Notes: generated by a model from the sequence alone, not told the origin. A DNA stretch of 64,000 nt from CAYZJD01 sp964483455 (GCA_964483455.1 CAZACK010000008.1:20031-84030); one strand, 5' to 3'. Positions 18,850-28,056 are shown, counted from the stretch's first letter. Made by a program: numbers and translations.

Positions 18850-20907
18850 ATGGACACAGTCTTTCTCTCCCACCTCGCGCACGACTCGCAGTTGATCAGC
18901 TCCGAGTTTGTCCCTTACGCGGTCGCCTGTATCATGAGTTACTTATTCGCATACTCCAAGCACCCCTTCGATGCCCGGCTTTTCGTGTACCCGCGGAAGT
19001 TCGCCAGGGCACTACGCGAGGTTCGGCCGTCCGTGACGGCGTTCACCAACTACATGTGGAACCTGGACCTCAGCTACCGCTTCGCGGAGGCGGTCAAGAA
19101 GGAGTACCCCGACACGCTGGTGATTATCGGCGGGCCGAACTTCCCTCTGGAATCCGCCCGGCAGGAAGCGTGGCTGCGAGAGCGCCCGGCGGTGGACGTC
19201 CACCTCGCCGGCGAAGCGGAGTAGCCCTTTCTGGAGGTGATGGAGTTGTGGCGGCAGTGTCACTCCATCGAGGAAATCCGCCGGGCCTGCATTTACGGCT
19301 CCTATGCTCTGGTGGACGGACGGCTCCGCAAGACGGTCGGCATACGGCAGGATGGCTTCGATGATACTCCCCGGGTGCAGAATCTGGACGCCACCCCGTC
19401 GCCCTATCTCATGGGCTACCTGGATGAGTTCTTGCAGGACCCGGCGCTGGGTCCCATCATGGAGGGCAACCGCGGCTGCCCCTTTGCCTGTACGTTCTGC
19501 GTGGACGGCATCGCCGCCAGGACCAAGGTGAAGAAGGCCACCGTGGAGCGTTTGCGAGCCGAGATCGAGTACATCGCCGACCGCTACAACGGCCAGAACC
19601 TGATGATCGCCGACACCAATTTCGGCATGTATCCCGACGACGTTGAATTTTGCAAGGTTCTCGCCAGGACCAGAGAGCGGTACGGATACCCGCAGAACGT
19701 CATCGCCTCCACCGGCAAGAACCGGCAGGAGCTCATCCTGCAATGCGCCGAAATCCTGGGCGGAGCATTGCGAATTGACGCCGCGGTGCAGTCGATGGAC
19801 GACGAGGTCCTGCGCAACATCAAGCGGCGCGTCATCTCCTACCAGGGTCTGGTTTCACTCTCGCAGCGCGCCAGCGGGACGGAATCGAATACCTTCACCG
19901 AAGTGATCCTCGCCTTGCCTGGAGACTCGAAAGTCCGGCATTGGGAGAGTGTCTGCCGGCTGGTGGACACCGGCCTGAACCAGATCCGAATCCACACCCT
20001 CATGATTCTGGAAGGCTCCGAATTCGCGACCGACAGGGAACGAGCAAAGTGGAGAATGAAGACTCGCTTCCGCGTCATCCCGCGCTGTTTCGGCGCCTAC
20101 GAATTCGGTCCCGAACGTCTCCGAAGCGTGGAGATCGAGGAGGTGTGCGTTGAAAGCGACACCATGCCCTTCGAGGACTTTGTCGAGTGCCGACGCCTCG
20201 CCCTGACGGTCACGCTGTTTTACAACGACAGGGTTTTCGCGGAGATCGCGGCATTGGTGAAACTGCTGGGGTGGAAGGTCTCCGATTGGCTCTTGTTCGT
20301 GCACGAGAGCCTGCCTCCCCACCTGGCCGGCCTGCGGAGCGTGTATGACGATTTCGTGGCGCAGACAGTCGGTGAGCTCTGGGAATCCCGCGACGCCCTG
20401 GAGCGCCGCATCAAACGAGAAGACGGCGTCATCGAACAGTACATCCGGGGAGACGCTGGGAACAACGTACTGCTTACCAACCAGGCGCGCGTCTACCAGA
20501 ATCACATCGACGAACTGAACGAGGCGGCCTTCCACTGCACCCGCGAGTTCTTGAAGTCCAGCGGCCACGGCGGCAACGCCGTGAGCGATGACTACCTCCG
20601 ACAACTGGAGCTGTACTCGCTGTGGAAGAAGAAGGGCCTGATGGATCTGGACACGGACTACGAGTTGGAGATGAACTACGACTTCGTCGCCCTGGAGCAG
20701 GCGGGCTTCGCCGAGATCCCAGCCAGACAAATCCCGACGACGGTGCGCTTCACCTACCTTCCCTGGCAGAAGGATTTGTTGGGAGACCAGTTGCGGCGCT
20801 TCGGCGCGTCCTTGCCGGGATGGGGCAAAATCCTTTCGCGAATCCCCATCAAGAAGATGCACCGGCGGTCCGTCTATGCCCAGGAACGCGTCACGGCCGT
20901 TGCCTGA
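18850..20907 (+). pseudogene. Radical SAM protein with B12-binding-like N terminus, interrupted by in-frame TAG
   Basis: Two reading frames, 18850-19224 and 19237-20907, are in the same frame and separated by a single TAG at 19222-19224. Read through, they give one protein of about 685 codons. The N-terminal region resembles a cobalamin-binding Rossmann domain (VTAFTNYMWNLDLSYRF, then VIIGGPNFPLES). The radical SAM core has CPFACTFC with cysteines at residues 210, 214 and 217. The TAG lies at codon 125 in GEAE-stop-PFLEVME, exactly where such families read GEGE-x-PF, so a single-base nonsense change (for example from GAG, TAC or CAG) explains it. No frameshift or other damage is seen. GTG 19237 or ATG 19240 could restart the second half, behind only a weak GGAG. 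Substrate unknown. Confidence 0.8.
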
Positions 20908-20961
20908 GCCCGCTCGCCCCCCTCGCTTGCGAGTCGCCCTCCCACGGGGTACATATAGAAC

Positions 20962-22173
20962 ATGTCCAACACAGCCCTTGTGAAAGAAGCTCTTGCCGCC
21001 GGCGAGGGCATTGTCCGGCTGGCCCCCTGCTGGGTGCCGCGATCATTCCTGATGCCCGGCGGCCGGCTCAAGCTCGATCCCCGCGACCTTTATGCGCTCG
21101 GCGCGCACCGCGGCGGCATTGACGAGCGGTGGTTCGCCTCGACGACCCGGGCCGACAACGGTCCCGGCACGCCGGAGGATGAAGGCCTCAGCTATATCGC
21201 CGTCAACGGCAAGCGCGTGCTCCTCAAGGAAGCCATCGAAACCATTGGGGACGAGTTCCTCGGCGCCGACGTGATGCAGAAATACGGCGGCTGGAACCTG
21301 CTGTGCAAGTTCTTCGACAATCTCGGGCCGATTCCGCACCACATGCACCAGAACGACGAGTTCGCCCGGAAGGTCGGGCGGAACGGCAAGCCCGAGGCCT
21401 ACTATTTCCCGCCCCAGTACAACTTCAAGGCGAACAACTTCCCGTACACGTTCATGGGCCTGGAGCCGGGCACGACCAAGGACGACATCCGGCGTTGTCT
21501 GGAACGGTGGAACGAAGGCGACAACGGTATCTTGTACCATTCCAAGGCATACAGGCTGAAGCCTGGCTCGGGGTGGCAGATCGACGCGGGAATCCTGCAC
21601 GCGCCGGGCTCGCTGGTGACCTATGAGCCGCAGGTCAACTCGGATGTGTTCGGGATGTTCCAGTCGATGGTGGAAGGACGCGCGGTGCCGTGGGACCTGC
21701 TGGTGAAGGACGTGCCGCCGGAGCACCACCACGACCTCGACTACCTCATCGCGATGCTCGATTGGCAGGCGAACGTGGATCCGGAGTTCGCCAAGAATCG
21801 GCTCTTCCATCCGACGCCGGTCAAGCCCGAGGCGGAGATGAACGCCGAAGGATACTCCGAGAAGTGGATCGTGTATTCGACCCCCCACTACTCGGCGAAA
21901 GAGCTGACCGTGCATCCCGGCCGCTCGGTGACGATCCGGGACGCGGCGGCGTACGGTGTGATCGTGGTCTCAGGCTGGGGATTGCTTGGCAAGACCGACG
22001 TCGAGACGCCGACACTGATCCGCTACGGACAGATGACGAAGGACGAAGTGTTCGTCAGCGCGGCCGCGGCCAGGGAAGGCGTCGTCGTGACCAACCGCAG
22101 CGACAAGGAAGACCTCGTGATGCTGAAGCACTTCGGCCCCGGGAATCCGGACGCGGCGGGGCTCATCCGATGA
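20962..22173 (+). CDS. Class I mannose-6-phosphate-isomerase-like cupin protein
   Basis: A 403-residue cupin-fold protein resembling class I phosphomannose isomerases. The metal-site pattern PHHMHQNDE is present, and a second cupin half begins near residue 300. It lacks a signal peptide, so it is cytoplasmic. Its stop overlaps the start of the TIM-barrel epimerase gene (ATGA at 22170), so the two are translationally coupled and probably act on the same sugar. The exact substrate is not predictable, because this clade is broader than true ManA. Confidence 0.8.
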   Translation: MSNTALVKEALAAGEGIVRLAPCWVPRSFLMPGGRLKLDPRDLYALGAHRGGIDERWFASTTRADNGPGTPEDEGLSYIAVNGKRVLLKEAIETIGDEFLGADVMQKYGGWNLLCKFFDNLGPIPHHMHQNDEFARKVGRNGKPEAYYFPPQYNFKANNFPYTFMGLEPGTTKDDIRRCLERWNEGDNGILYHSKAYRLKPGSGWQIDAGILHAPGSLVTYEPQVNSDVFGMFQSMVEGRAVPWDLLVKDVPPEHHHDLDYLIAMLDWQANVDPEFAKNRLFHPTPVKPEAEMNAEGYSEKWIVYSTPHYSAKELTVHPGRSVTIRDAAAYGVIVVSGWGLLGKTDVETPTLIRYGQMTKDEVFVSAAAAREGVVVTNRSDKEDLVMLKHFGPGNPDAAGLIR

Positions 22174-23012
22174 AGTTCGGCGTCAACACGCTCCTCTGGA
22201 CGGCTGGGTTCGACCGTTCCCACCTCGATCTGCTGCCGAAGGTTAAAGCGGCGGGCTTCGACGGCATCGAGATCGCGCGCTTCGATTTCGCCGGCTTCCC
22301 GGCGGCGGAGATCCGGAAGCAGGCCGATGCGAACGGACTGGAGTGCCTCTTCTGCTCGGCGCTGACCGGGGAACTGAGCCTCGTGAGCGACGACGCGGAC
22401 ATCCGCCGGAGGGCCGTGTCGTTCGTTCGCGACGGCGTCCAGGTGGCGGCGGAACTCGGGGCGAAGACGATGGCCGGCCCCTATTGCGCGCCCGTCGGGC
22501 AACTGCTGGGACGCAGGCGCACGGAAGACGAATGGAAGCGGGCGGTGGAAGGACTGCGTTCGCTGGGAGACACGCTGGCCGCTTGCGACGTCACACTTGC
22601 GGTCGAGCCGCTGAATCGCTTCGAGACTTATTTCCTGAACACGGCCGCCGACGCCGCGCTGCTGTGCGACGAGGTCGGCCATCCCAGCATCGGCGTTCTG
22701 TTCGACACCTTCCACGCCAACATCGAAGAGAAGACCGTGACTGACGCGGTGCGAACCCTCGGCAGGCACGTGAAGCATGTTCACACCTGCGAGAACGATC
22801 GCGGCATTCCGGGAAGCGGCCACGTGGCCTGGGGAGAGCTGTTTCCGGCCCTCGGCGCCATCGGCTACGACGGCTGGCTGGTGATCGAGAGTTTCGGCTT
22901 CGCCATCAAGGAAATCGCCGCCGCGGCGTGCATCTGGCGGGACCTGGCGCCGTCGCCGGAGGCGATTGCCTTCGACGGGGTGAAGTTCCTGAAACGGAGC
23001 GCGGCCGCGTAG
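22170..23012 (+). CDS. Sugar epimerase/isomerase, D-tagatose/psicose 3-epimerase-like TIM barrel
   Basis: A 280-residue xylose-isomerase-like TIM barrel. It shows the residues expected for the ketose 3-epimerase group: Glu in LAVEPLNRFET, Asp in GVLFDTFHANIEE, His/Arg in HVHTCENDRG and Glu in WLVIESFG. These bind a divalent metal and move the proton at C3. The start ATG overlaps the stop of the upstream isomerase-like gene. Together they suggest a small ketose or hexose interconversion operon. The substrate is uncertain. Confidence 0.83.
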   Translation: MKFGVNTLLWTAGFDRSHLDLLPKVKAAGFDGIEIARFDFAGFPAAEIRKQADANGLECLFCSALTGELSLVSDDADIRRRAVSFVRDGVQVAAELGAKTMAGPYCAPVGQLLGRRRTEDEWKRAVEGLRSLGDTLAACDVTLAVEPLNRFETYFLNTAADAALLCDEVGHPSIGVLFDTFHANIEEKTVTDAVRTLGRHVKHVHTCENDRGIPGSGHVAWGELFPALGAIGYDGWLVIESFGFAIKEIAAAACIWRDLAPSPEAIAFDGVKFLKRSAAA

Positions 23013-23167
23013 CCGGCGTGCAGAAGTCGGACTGCGCTTTGCTCACGCCCGAAAGCAGGCTGTGAGGTTCTTCCGTACGCCAGATCGGACTGTGCGCTGC
23101 CGGGCCCGGACCTGGTTGGGTGGAAGCCGAGTGGTTTGACAAGCACCGGTAGAAACTCGAGGCCGAC

Positions 23168-23392
23168 ATGAGCCGACGGCTCCGGATCGGGGACACCATG
23201 ACACTGCCGCAGGCGCTGGTGCGAAGCGCCGCCGCCGAGAAAGCCAGGCTCAAGCCCGTGACCATCCGGATGCTCCCGGACGATCTCGCAGTCGCGCGCC
23301 GCCTGGCCGCCGAGAAGGGCTTGCCGTATCAGACCTACATCAAGATGCTGCTTCGCGAGGCCTTGCAACGGGAGCTGAAGAAGTCCGCGTAG
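23168..23392 (+). CDS. Small ribbon-helix-helix (CopG/BrnA-like) protein
   Basis: A 74-residue protein whose second half reads KPVTIRMLPDDLAVARRLAA then LPYQTYIKMLLREALQREL, a ribbon-helix-helix DNA-binding fold common in type II antitoxins. GAGG lies six bases before ATG 23168. In-frame sequence upstream reads EAEWFDKHR, then TAG at 23150, then KLEAD, which resembles the N-terminal part of longer antitoxins of this kind. The gene may therefore be a shortened or mutated version. No toxin gene adjoins it, so it may be an orphan. Confidence 0.65.
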   Translation: MSRRLRIGDTMTLPQALVRSAAAEKARLKPVTIRMLPDDLAVARRLAAEKGLPYQTYIKMLLREALQRELKKSA

Positions 23393-23461
23393 GCCGCCGA
23401 TTGCCGACATCGCCTCTTCCTTGTTCAGGCCGGTTGTGCGAGCCGGTCAGCTTCATCGCCG

Positions 23462-24187
23462 TCACCGGAACAGCAGCAGCGTGGCCACGACCGTCATTGC
23501 CACCACCAGCAACTCGAACACAAAGTGCGGAAGGTGCTCGACCACCCACCTGCCGGTCAACGCGCCTGCCAGCACTGCCGGCACGAGGGCGGCGTCGAAC
23601 GTAAGCGACTTCAGGCTGATCAGGCCGTGCGCGAGATAGATCGGCACCTTCGTCAGGTTGATCATGAAGAAGAACCAGGCCCCGGTGGCCAGGAATTCCT
23701 CCTTCGGCAGGCGCTTGCCGAGCAGGTAGAGGTTCATCACCGGCCCGGCGGCGTTGGCCACCGTGGTCGCGAACCCGGCTGTAATTCCATACGGCGCCGC
23801 GTGCACGGGCAGCGTCGTTGCCTTCTTCAGCCGCTGCCACAGGAAGACGCCGAGCATCAGCAGCACCACCGCGCCCACCGTCACCCGGAGCACCCGCTCG
23901 TTCAGCCCGAGAGCCGCCGCTCCCATCGCCATTCCCACCAGCACCCACGGCGCCAGCGAGAACAGCCGCCGGGCCTCGGCGTGCCGCCGCCAGTAATAGA
24001 GCGCGAAAACATCCGCGGTGCACAGGATCGGCAGCAGCCATCCCGCCGACTGGCGCGCGTCGCCCGCCACCAGCACCATCAGCGGCACGACGAGAATCGC
24101 GAGTCCCGGCACGCCCGTCTTGGCGATGCCGACGAACACGGCGCACAGCGCGCTCAAGGCCCATTGAACCGGTGTGAGAGTTGGCAT
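23462..24187 (-). CDS. TauE/SafE-family membrane permease
   Basis: A 241-residue polytopic inner-membrane protein with about eight hydrophobic spans and the family's paired halves, including FVGIAKTGVPGLAIL near the N terminus and AGFATTVANAAGPVMNLYL in the second half. The family exports or imports sulfite, sulfoacetate and other organosulfur or organic anions. The length fits the usual 240-270. It stands alone between a small DNA-binding protein and a divergent oxidoreductase, so the substrate is not indicated. Confidence 0.87.
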   Translation of the reverse strand: MPTLTPVQWALSALCAVFVGIAKTGVPGLAILVVPLMVLVAGDARQSAGWLLPILCTADVFALYYWRRHAEARRLFSLAPWVLVGMAMGAAALGLNERVLRVTVGAVVLLMLGVFLWQRLKKATTLPVHAAPYGITAGFATTVANAAGPVMNLYLLGKRLPKEEFLATGAWFFFMINLTKVPIYLAHGLISLKSLTFDAALVPAVLAGALTGRWVVEHLPHFVFELLVVAMTVVATLLLFR

Positions 24188-24303
24188 CTTGCCAAGGTGC
24201 GGTGATGGAAGCTACTGTTCGAGCTTAGCAGTTCGCGTCCTGCGATCACCGGTGGCCGACGCCACCCGCGTTGTGATATCTTCAGTCTTATCTGGAGATC
24301 TTC

Positions 24304-25173
24304 ATGAATCGACGAAAATTTCTGTCCGCCGGCGGAGCCGTGGCTGGGTCAGCGGTTTTGCATTCGTTTCCACACCATCTGTTCGCGGGCACGGCCAAGA
24401 AGTACGCCAGCGACAAAGTGCAACTCGGCCCGATGGGCGTCACCCTGAGCCGGCTGGCCATGGGCACCGGAACCAATGGCGTCGGCGGCAGTTCGAACCA
24501 GACGCGCAAGCTCGGTTTGCGAGGCGTTGCGGATCTCTTCCGGGCCGCCTACGACCAAGGCGTCTTTTTCTGGGATTCCGCGGATCAGTACGGCACTCAC
24601 CCGCACCTGAAGGAGGCGCTCAAGAGCATCCCGCGGGACAAGGTGGTCATCCTCAGCAAGACCCACGCGTCCACGGACAAGCAAATGCGCGCGGACCTCG
24701 ACCGCTTCCGCCGCGAACTCGGCACGGACTACCTCGACATCCTGCTGCTCCACTGCATGATGGACGCCGACTGGCCGGCCCGCAAGAAGGGCGCCATGGA
24801 GGTGATCGCCGAGGCCCGGGAAAAGGGAATCGTGCGCACGCACGGCGTCTCCTGCCACACGTTGGAGGCGCTGAAAACCGCCGCGCGCACGCCCTGGGTG
24901 CAGGTGGATCTGGCCCGCATCAACCCGGCGGGCGTGGCCATGGACGCCGACCCCAAGACGGTCATCTCCGTGCTGCGCGAGATGAAGGCGGCGGGCAAAG
25001 GGATCATCGGCATGAAAATCCTCGGCGCGGGGCAGTTGCGGAAACGGGCGGACGAGTGTCTCCAGTTCGCGCTCTCGCTCGACTGTGTGGACTGCTTTAC
25101 CATTGGCAGCGAGAATCGCGAAGAACTGGCCGGGCTGGTGTCGAAGATCCCCGCAGCCAGCGTCCGCGGCTAG
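24304..25173 (+). CDS. Exported aldo/keto reductase
   Basis: A 289-residue aldo/keto reductase with an N-terminal Tat-like signal (MNRRKFLSAGGAVAGSAV). The catalytic tetrad is visible: Asp and Tyr in FFWDSADQYGTH, Lys in VVILSKTHA and His in DILLLHCMMD. The C-terminal barrel contains GIIGMKILGAG. GGAG lies upstream of the ATG. Export of a nicotinamide-dependent enzyme is unusual but common in annotated Acidobacteriota and Planctomycetota. It precedes an exported superoxide dismutase by 86 bases. The substrate is unknown. Confidence 0.85.
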   Translation: MNRRKFLSAGGAVAGSAVLHSFPHHLFAGTAKKYASDKVQLGPMGVTLSRLAMGTGTNGVGGSSNQTRKLGLRGVADLFRAAYDQGVFFWDSADQYGTHPHLKEALKSIPRDKVVILSKTHASTDKQMRADLDRFRRELGTDYLDILLLHCMMDADWPARKKGAMEVIAEAREKGIVRTHGVSCHTLEALKTAARTPWVQVDLARINPAGVAMDADPKTVISVLREMKAAGKGIIGMKILGAGQLRKRADECLQFALSLDCVDCFTIGSENREELAGLVSKIPAASVRG

Positions 25174-25182
25174 TTGGTGTGA

Positions 25183-25235
25183 GCCGCCGACAAACGCCGA
25201 TGACGAGGACGAACGTGTCGGCGTGAATCGGCGGC
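25183..25235. repeat. Imperfect palindrome of ACGCCGA units
   Basis: A nested inverted repeat. GCCGCCGA at 25183 pairs with TCGGCGGC ending 25235, and ACGCCGA at 25194 pairs with TCGGCGT ending 25224, with a short loop between. It shares the words ACGCCGATGAC and ATCGGCGGCC with the repeat at 55566-55646. It lies between the aldo/keto reductase and superoxide dismutase genes. Confidence 0.6.
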
Positions 25236-25259
25236 CCGACTGAATAGGAGAGAACCACT

Positions 25260-25979
25260 GTGATCACCCGACGCATTGCGTTGAAGACCCTCGGCGTGTC
25301 GACCGCCTCGGCGGCGTTGCCCGGCGCTTCGCTCGGCCAGGCAGCCGCCCCCGCCAAAGGACCGTTCTCGCTGCCGCCGCTCCCCTACGCGTTCGACGCG
25401 CTCGAGCCGTACATCGACGCGCAGACGATGCAGATCCACCACGACCGCCACCACGCGGCCTACGTCAACAATCTGAACAACGCTCTCGCCAGCCACGCCG
25501 ACTGGGCTTCCAAGTCGGTCGAGGAGATCGTTCGGAACATCTCGTCGGTTCCGGAAGCGCTTCGGACCGCCGTGCGAAACAACGGCGGCGGGCACGCCAA
25601 CCACTCGCTGTTCTGGGAAATCATGAAGAAGAACCCCGGCGGCAAGCCCGCCGGCGAATTGGCCAAGGCGATCGACAAGAAGTTCGGCAGCCTTGCCTCG
25701 TTCCAGGAGCAGCTCAGCAAAACGGCGATGACCGTTTTCGGCAGCGGTTGGGCGTGGCTGAGCGTGGACGCCGGCAAGGAATTACTGATCGAGTCGACTC
25801 CGAACCAGGACAATCCCTGGATGAAGGGGAACACGCCGGTGATGGGGATCGACGTCTGGGAGCACGCCTACTACCTCAAGTATCAGAACCGGCGCGCGGA
25901 GTACATCGCCGCTTGGTGGAACGTCGTCAACTGGGACTTCATCTCCGAGCGATATCGAAAGCTGGCTGGCGCCGGTTAG
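25260..25979 (+). CDS. Exported Fe/Mn superoxide dismutase
   Basis: A 239-residue Fe/Mn superoxide dismutase converting superoxide to peroxide and oxygen. Metal ligands are visible: His in TMQIHHDRHHAAYVNN, His in NHSLFWEIM, and Asp and His in GIDVWEHAYYLKYQNRRAEY. The first 30 residues form a Tat-like signal (TRRIALKTLGVSTASAALPG), so it should act outside the cytoplasm. The start is GTG 25260, with AGGAG about ten bases upstream. Its TAG stop falls inside a GGTTAGACGGTT repeat. The metal choice between Fe and Mn is not settled by eye. Confidence 0.93.
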   Translation: MITRRIALKTLGVSTASAALPGASLGQAAAPAKGPFSLPPLPYAFDALEPYIDAQTMQIHHDRHHAAYVNNLNNALASHADWASKSVEEIVRNISSVPEALRTAVRNNGGGHANHSLFWEIMKKNPGGKPAGELAKAIDKKFGSLASFQEQLSKTAMTVFGSGWAWLSVDAGKELLIESTPNQDNPWMKGNTPVMGIDVWEHAYYLKYQNRRAEYIAAWWNVVNWDFISERYRKLAGAG

Positions 25980-26041
25980 ACGGTTCTTCGGTTGTTCGGT
26001 TAGGCGGTGGTTCGGTTAGCCGGTTGTTCGGTTGGCTGGTT
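25974..26041. repeat. GGTTGTTCGGTT degenerate tandem repeat
   Basis: About 65 bases of degenerate repeats built from CGGTTNTTCGGTT and GGTTAG words, filling the whole gap between the convergent superoxide dismutase and mqnE genes and touching both stop codons. Related shorter copies occur at 50951-50978 and 62724-62738. Confidence 0.65.
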
Positions 26042-27158
26042 ACACCAGCACCGTGAAAGTGGCCTCGCTGCGCACCACCGGCCGGTAAAGCGTGTCGCGC
26101 TCCACGGGCTCGCGGCCGGCCTCGCGAATGAGCCTCAGCAACTCGCCGCGACGCAGCGACTGGCTGGTGGTCGCGCCGGCGTCGTGGTAGATCTTCTCTT
26201 CGACCACGGTTCCGTCGAGATCATCGGCTCCAAAGCGCTGGGCGATCTGGGCGATGCGAGGCGTCATCATGATCCAATACGCCTTGATGTGAGGGATGTT
26301 GTCGAGCATCAGGCGCGACACCGCGATGTTCTTGATGTCCTCGAAGCCGGTGGTCCGCGGGATGTGGCGGAGCGGCGTGTTGTCGGGATGGAACGCCAGG
26401 GGGATGAAGGCTGCGAAGCCGCCGGTTTCGTCCTGTAACTCGCGCAGCCTGACGAGGTGATCGACGCGGTCCTCCTCCGTCTCGATGTGGCCGTACAGCA
26501 TTGTGCAATTCGAGTTCAAGCCGAGCCGATGAGCCGTACGTGCGACGTCGAGCCACTGGCTGCCGTCGATCTTGTGGTCGCAGATGATGCGGCGCACTCG
26601 GTCGCAGAAGATCTCGGCGCCGCCGCCGGGGAGTGAATCCACGCCCGAATTCCTCAGGCGCTCGAGCGTCTCGAGGACGCTGATCTTGGTCCGCTGGGCG
26701 AGGTAGGCGATTTCCACCATCGTCAGCGCTTTCAGATGAACCTGCGGGAAGCGCTCCTTCAGGCCGCGGAACATCTCGCAGTACCAGTCGAGGGTCAGTT
26801 CCGGGTGCAGGCCGCCAACGATGTGGAACTCGGTGACCGCTTCGGTCCAGCCCCGGCCGGCGGTTTCCCACACCTGTTCCAGCGACATGGTATAGGCGCG
26901 GGCGTCCTTGGCGCGCTTGCCAAACGCGCAGAGGCGGCAGCTCGCCACACAGACGTCGGTGGGATTGATGTGGCGGTTGACGTTGAAATACGTCACGTTG
27001 CCGTGAAGCCGCTCGCGCACCAGGTTAGCCATGTAACCTACGGCCAGGATGTCCGGAGCGCGATAGAGCGCCACGCCGTCCTGGAAATTGAGACGCGCGC
27101 CATGCCGGACCTTCTCGAGGATCGGCCGGAGGCGCGGGTCGTCAATCACCGGTTCCAT
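26040..27158 (-). CDS. mqnE: Aminofutalosine synthase (menaquinone futalosine pathway)
   Basis: A 372-residue radical SAM enzyme of the CofH/MqnC/MqnE group. It joins SAM chemistry to 3-[(1-carboxyvinyl)oxy]benzoate to make aminofutalosine, an early step of the futalosine route to menaquinone. The cluster motif CVASCRLC places cysteines at residues 70, 74 and 77, and the family words TEFHIVGGLHPELT and SLPGGGAEIF are present. ATG 27158 matches family starts; the longer frame adds unrelated residues. It sits four bases after the UbiA-like prenyltransferase gene in one transcript. MqnC is a paralogue that looks similar, but sequence words favour MqnE. Confidence 0.88.
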   Translation of the reverse strand: MEPVIDDPRLRPILEKVRHGARLNFQDGVALYRAPDILAVGYMANLVRERLHGNVTYFNVNRHINPTDVCVASCRLCAFGKRAKDARAYTMSLEQVWETAGRGWTEAVTEFHIVGGLHPELTLDWYCEMFRGLKERFPQVHLKALTMVEIAYLAQRTKISVLETLERLRNSGVDSLPGGGAEIFCDRVRRIICDHKIDGSQWLDVARTAHRLGLNSNCTMLYGHIETEEDRVDHLVRLRELQDETGGFAAFIPLAFHPDNTPLRHIPRTTGFEDIKNIAVSRLMLDNIPHIKAYWIMMTPRIAQIAQRFGADDLDGTVVEEKIYHDAGATTSQSLRRGELLRLIREAGREPVERDTLYRPVVRSEATFTVLV

Positions 27159-27162
27159 GGAG

Positions 27163-28056
27163 TCAGGCGCCAGGACGCAACAGAACGATATCAGCGGCCC
27201 AGAACAAGAAGAATAGCACGCTGACATAGCCGTTCACGGTGAAGAACGCGGCATTGACGCGGGAAAGATCGTGCGGCCGGACCAGGCTCTGCTCGTAAGC
27301 CAGCAGAAGTGCCACGACGGCGACCCCGGCAAAGCTGAGGGCCCCGAGCCGGAAACTGAACACCAGCGCGACCAGGCAGCCAATCATGGCGAAATGAAAC
27401 GCCCGTGAAATCCACAGCGCGCCGGAGATTCCGAACCGGCGCGGGATGCTGAACAGCCCCGCGTGGCCGTCGAATTCGTAGTCCTGGCAGGCGTAGATGA
27501 TGTCGAATCCCGCGGTCCAGAGAGTGACGGCAGCGGTGAGCCACAGGATGCGCAGGTCGAGCGACCCGCGGACAGCGATCCACGCGGCGGCCGGGGCGAT
27601 GCCGAGCGAGAAGCCGAGGATGAGGTGCGAGAGCGAAGTGAATCGCTTGCTGAACGAGTAGAGGAACACAACGGCGAGGGCCGCCGGCGCGAGCCGGAAG
27701 CAAAGCGGGTTGAGGGCGCGGGCGGCAACGAGGAGAATCGCGGCCGAGGCGAAGGTGAAGCCCCAGGCAAATCCGCGCGACAGCAACCCGGTGGGAAGAT
27801 GGCGCATGCGGGTGCGAGGATTCCGCGCGTCGATGTCCGCGTCGAGGATGCGGTTGAAGGCCATGGCCGCCGACCGCGCGCCCACCATGGCGATGACAAT
27901 CCATAGGACCTTCCAGCCCAGCGACGGCGTGGCGAAGCGGTCCTCGCGAACCGCCAGCAGCGCTCCGGTCAGCGCGAACGGCAAGGCGAAGACGGAGTGC
28001 TCGAACTTGATCATGTCGAGCGTCAGGCGCAGGCGGGAGAGGAAGCTTCGGGCCAT
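27163..28056 (-). CDS. mqnP: UbiA-family prenyltransferase, probably MqnP of menaquinone synthesis
   Basis: A 297-residue membrane prenyltransferase with eight or nine hydrophobic segments. The two prenyl-diphosphate/Mg sites are visible as NRILDADIDARNPRT and DYEFDGHAGLFSIPRRF. Homologues annotated UbiA or MenA attach a polyprenyl chain to an aromatic acid. Beside mqnE it most probably acts on the naphthoate of the futalosine pathway (MqnP). ATG 28056 begins at the family-typical MARSFLSRLRLTLDMIKFEH. It is first of the two-gene operon. Confidence 0.85.
   Translation of the reverse strand: MARSFLSRLRLTLDMIKFEHSVFALPFALTGALLAVREDRFATPSLGWKVLWIVIAMVGARSAAMAFNRILDADIDARNPRTRMRHLPTGLLSRGFAWGFTFASAAILLVAARALNPLCFRLAPAALAVVFLYSFSKRFTSLSHLILGFSLGIAPAAAWIAVRGSLDLRILWLTAAVTLWTAGFDIIYACQDYEFDGHAGLFSIPRRFGISGALWISRAFHFAMIGCLVALVFSFRLGALSFAGVAVVALLLAYEQSLVRPHDLSRVNAAFFTVNGYVSVLFFLFWAADIVLLRPGA

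Noticed and set aside
19222..19224. Pyrrolysine or a reassigned TAG code
   Set aside because: TAG terminates many ordinary genes here, and no pyl genes are visible, so a nonsense change or error is the simpler reading.
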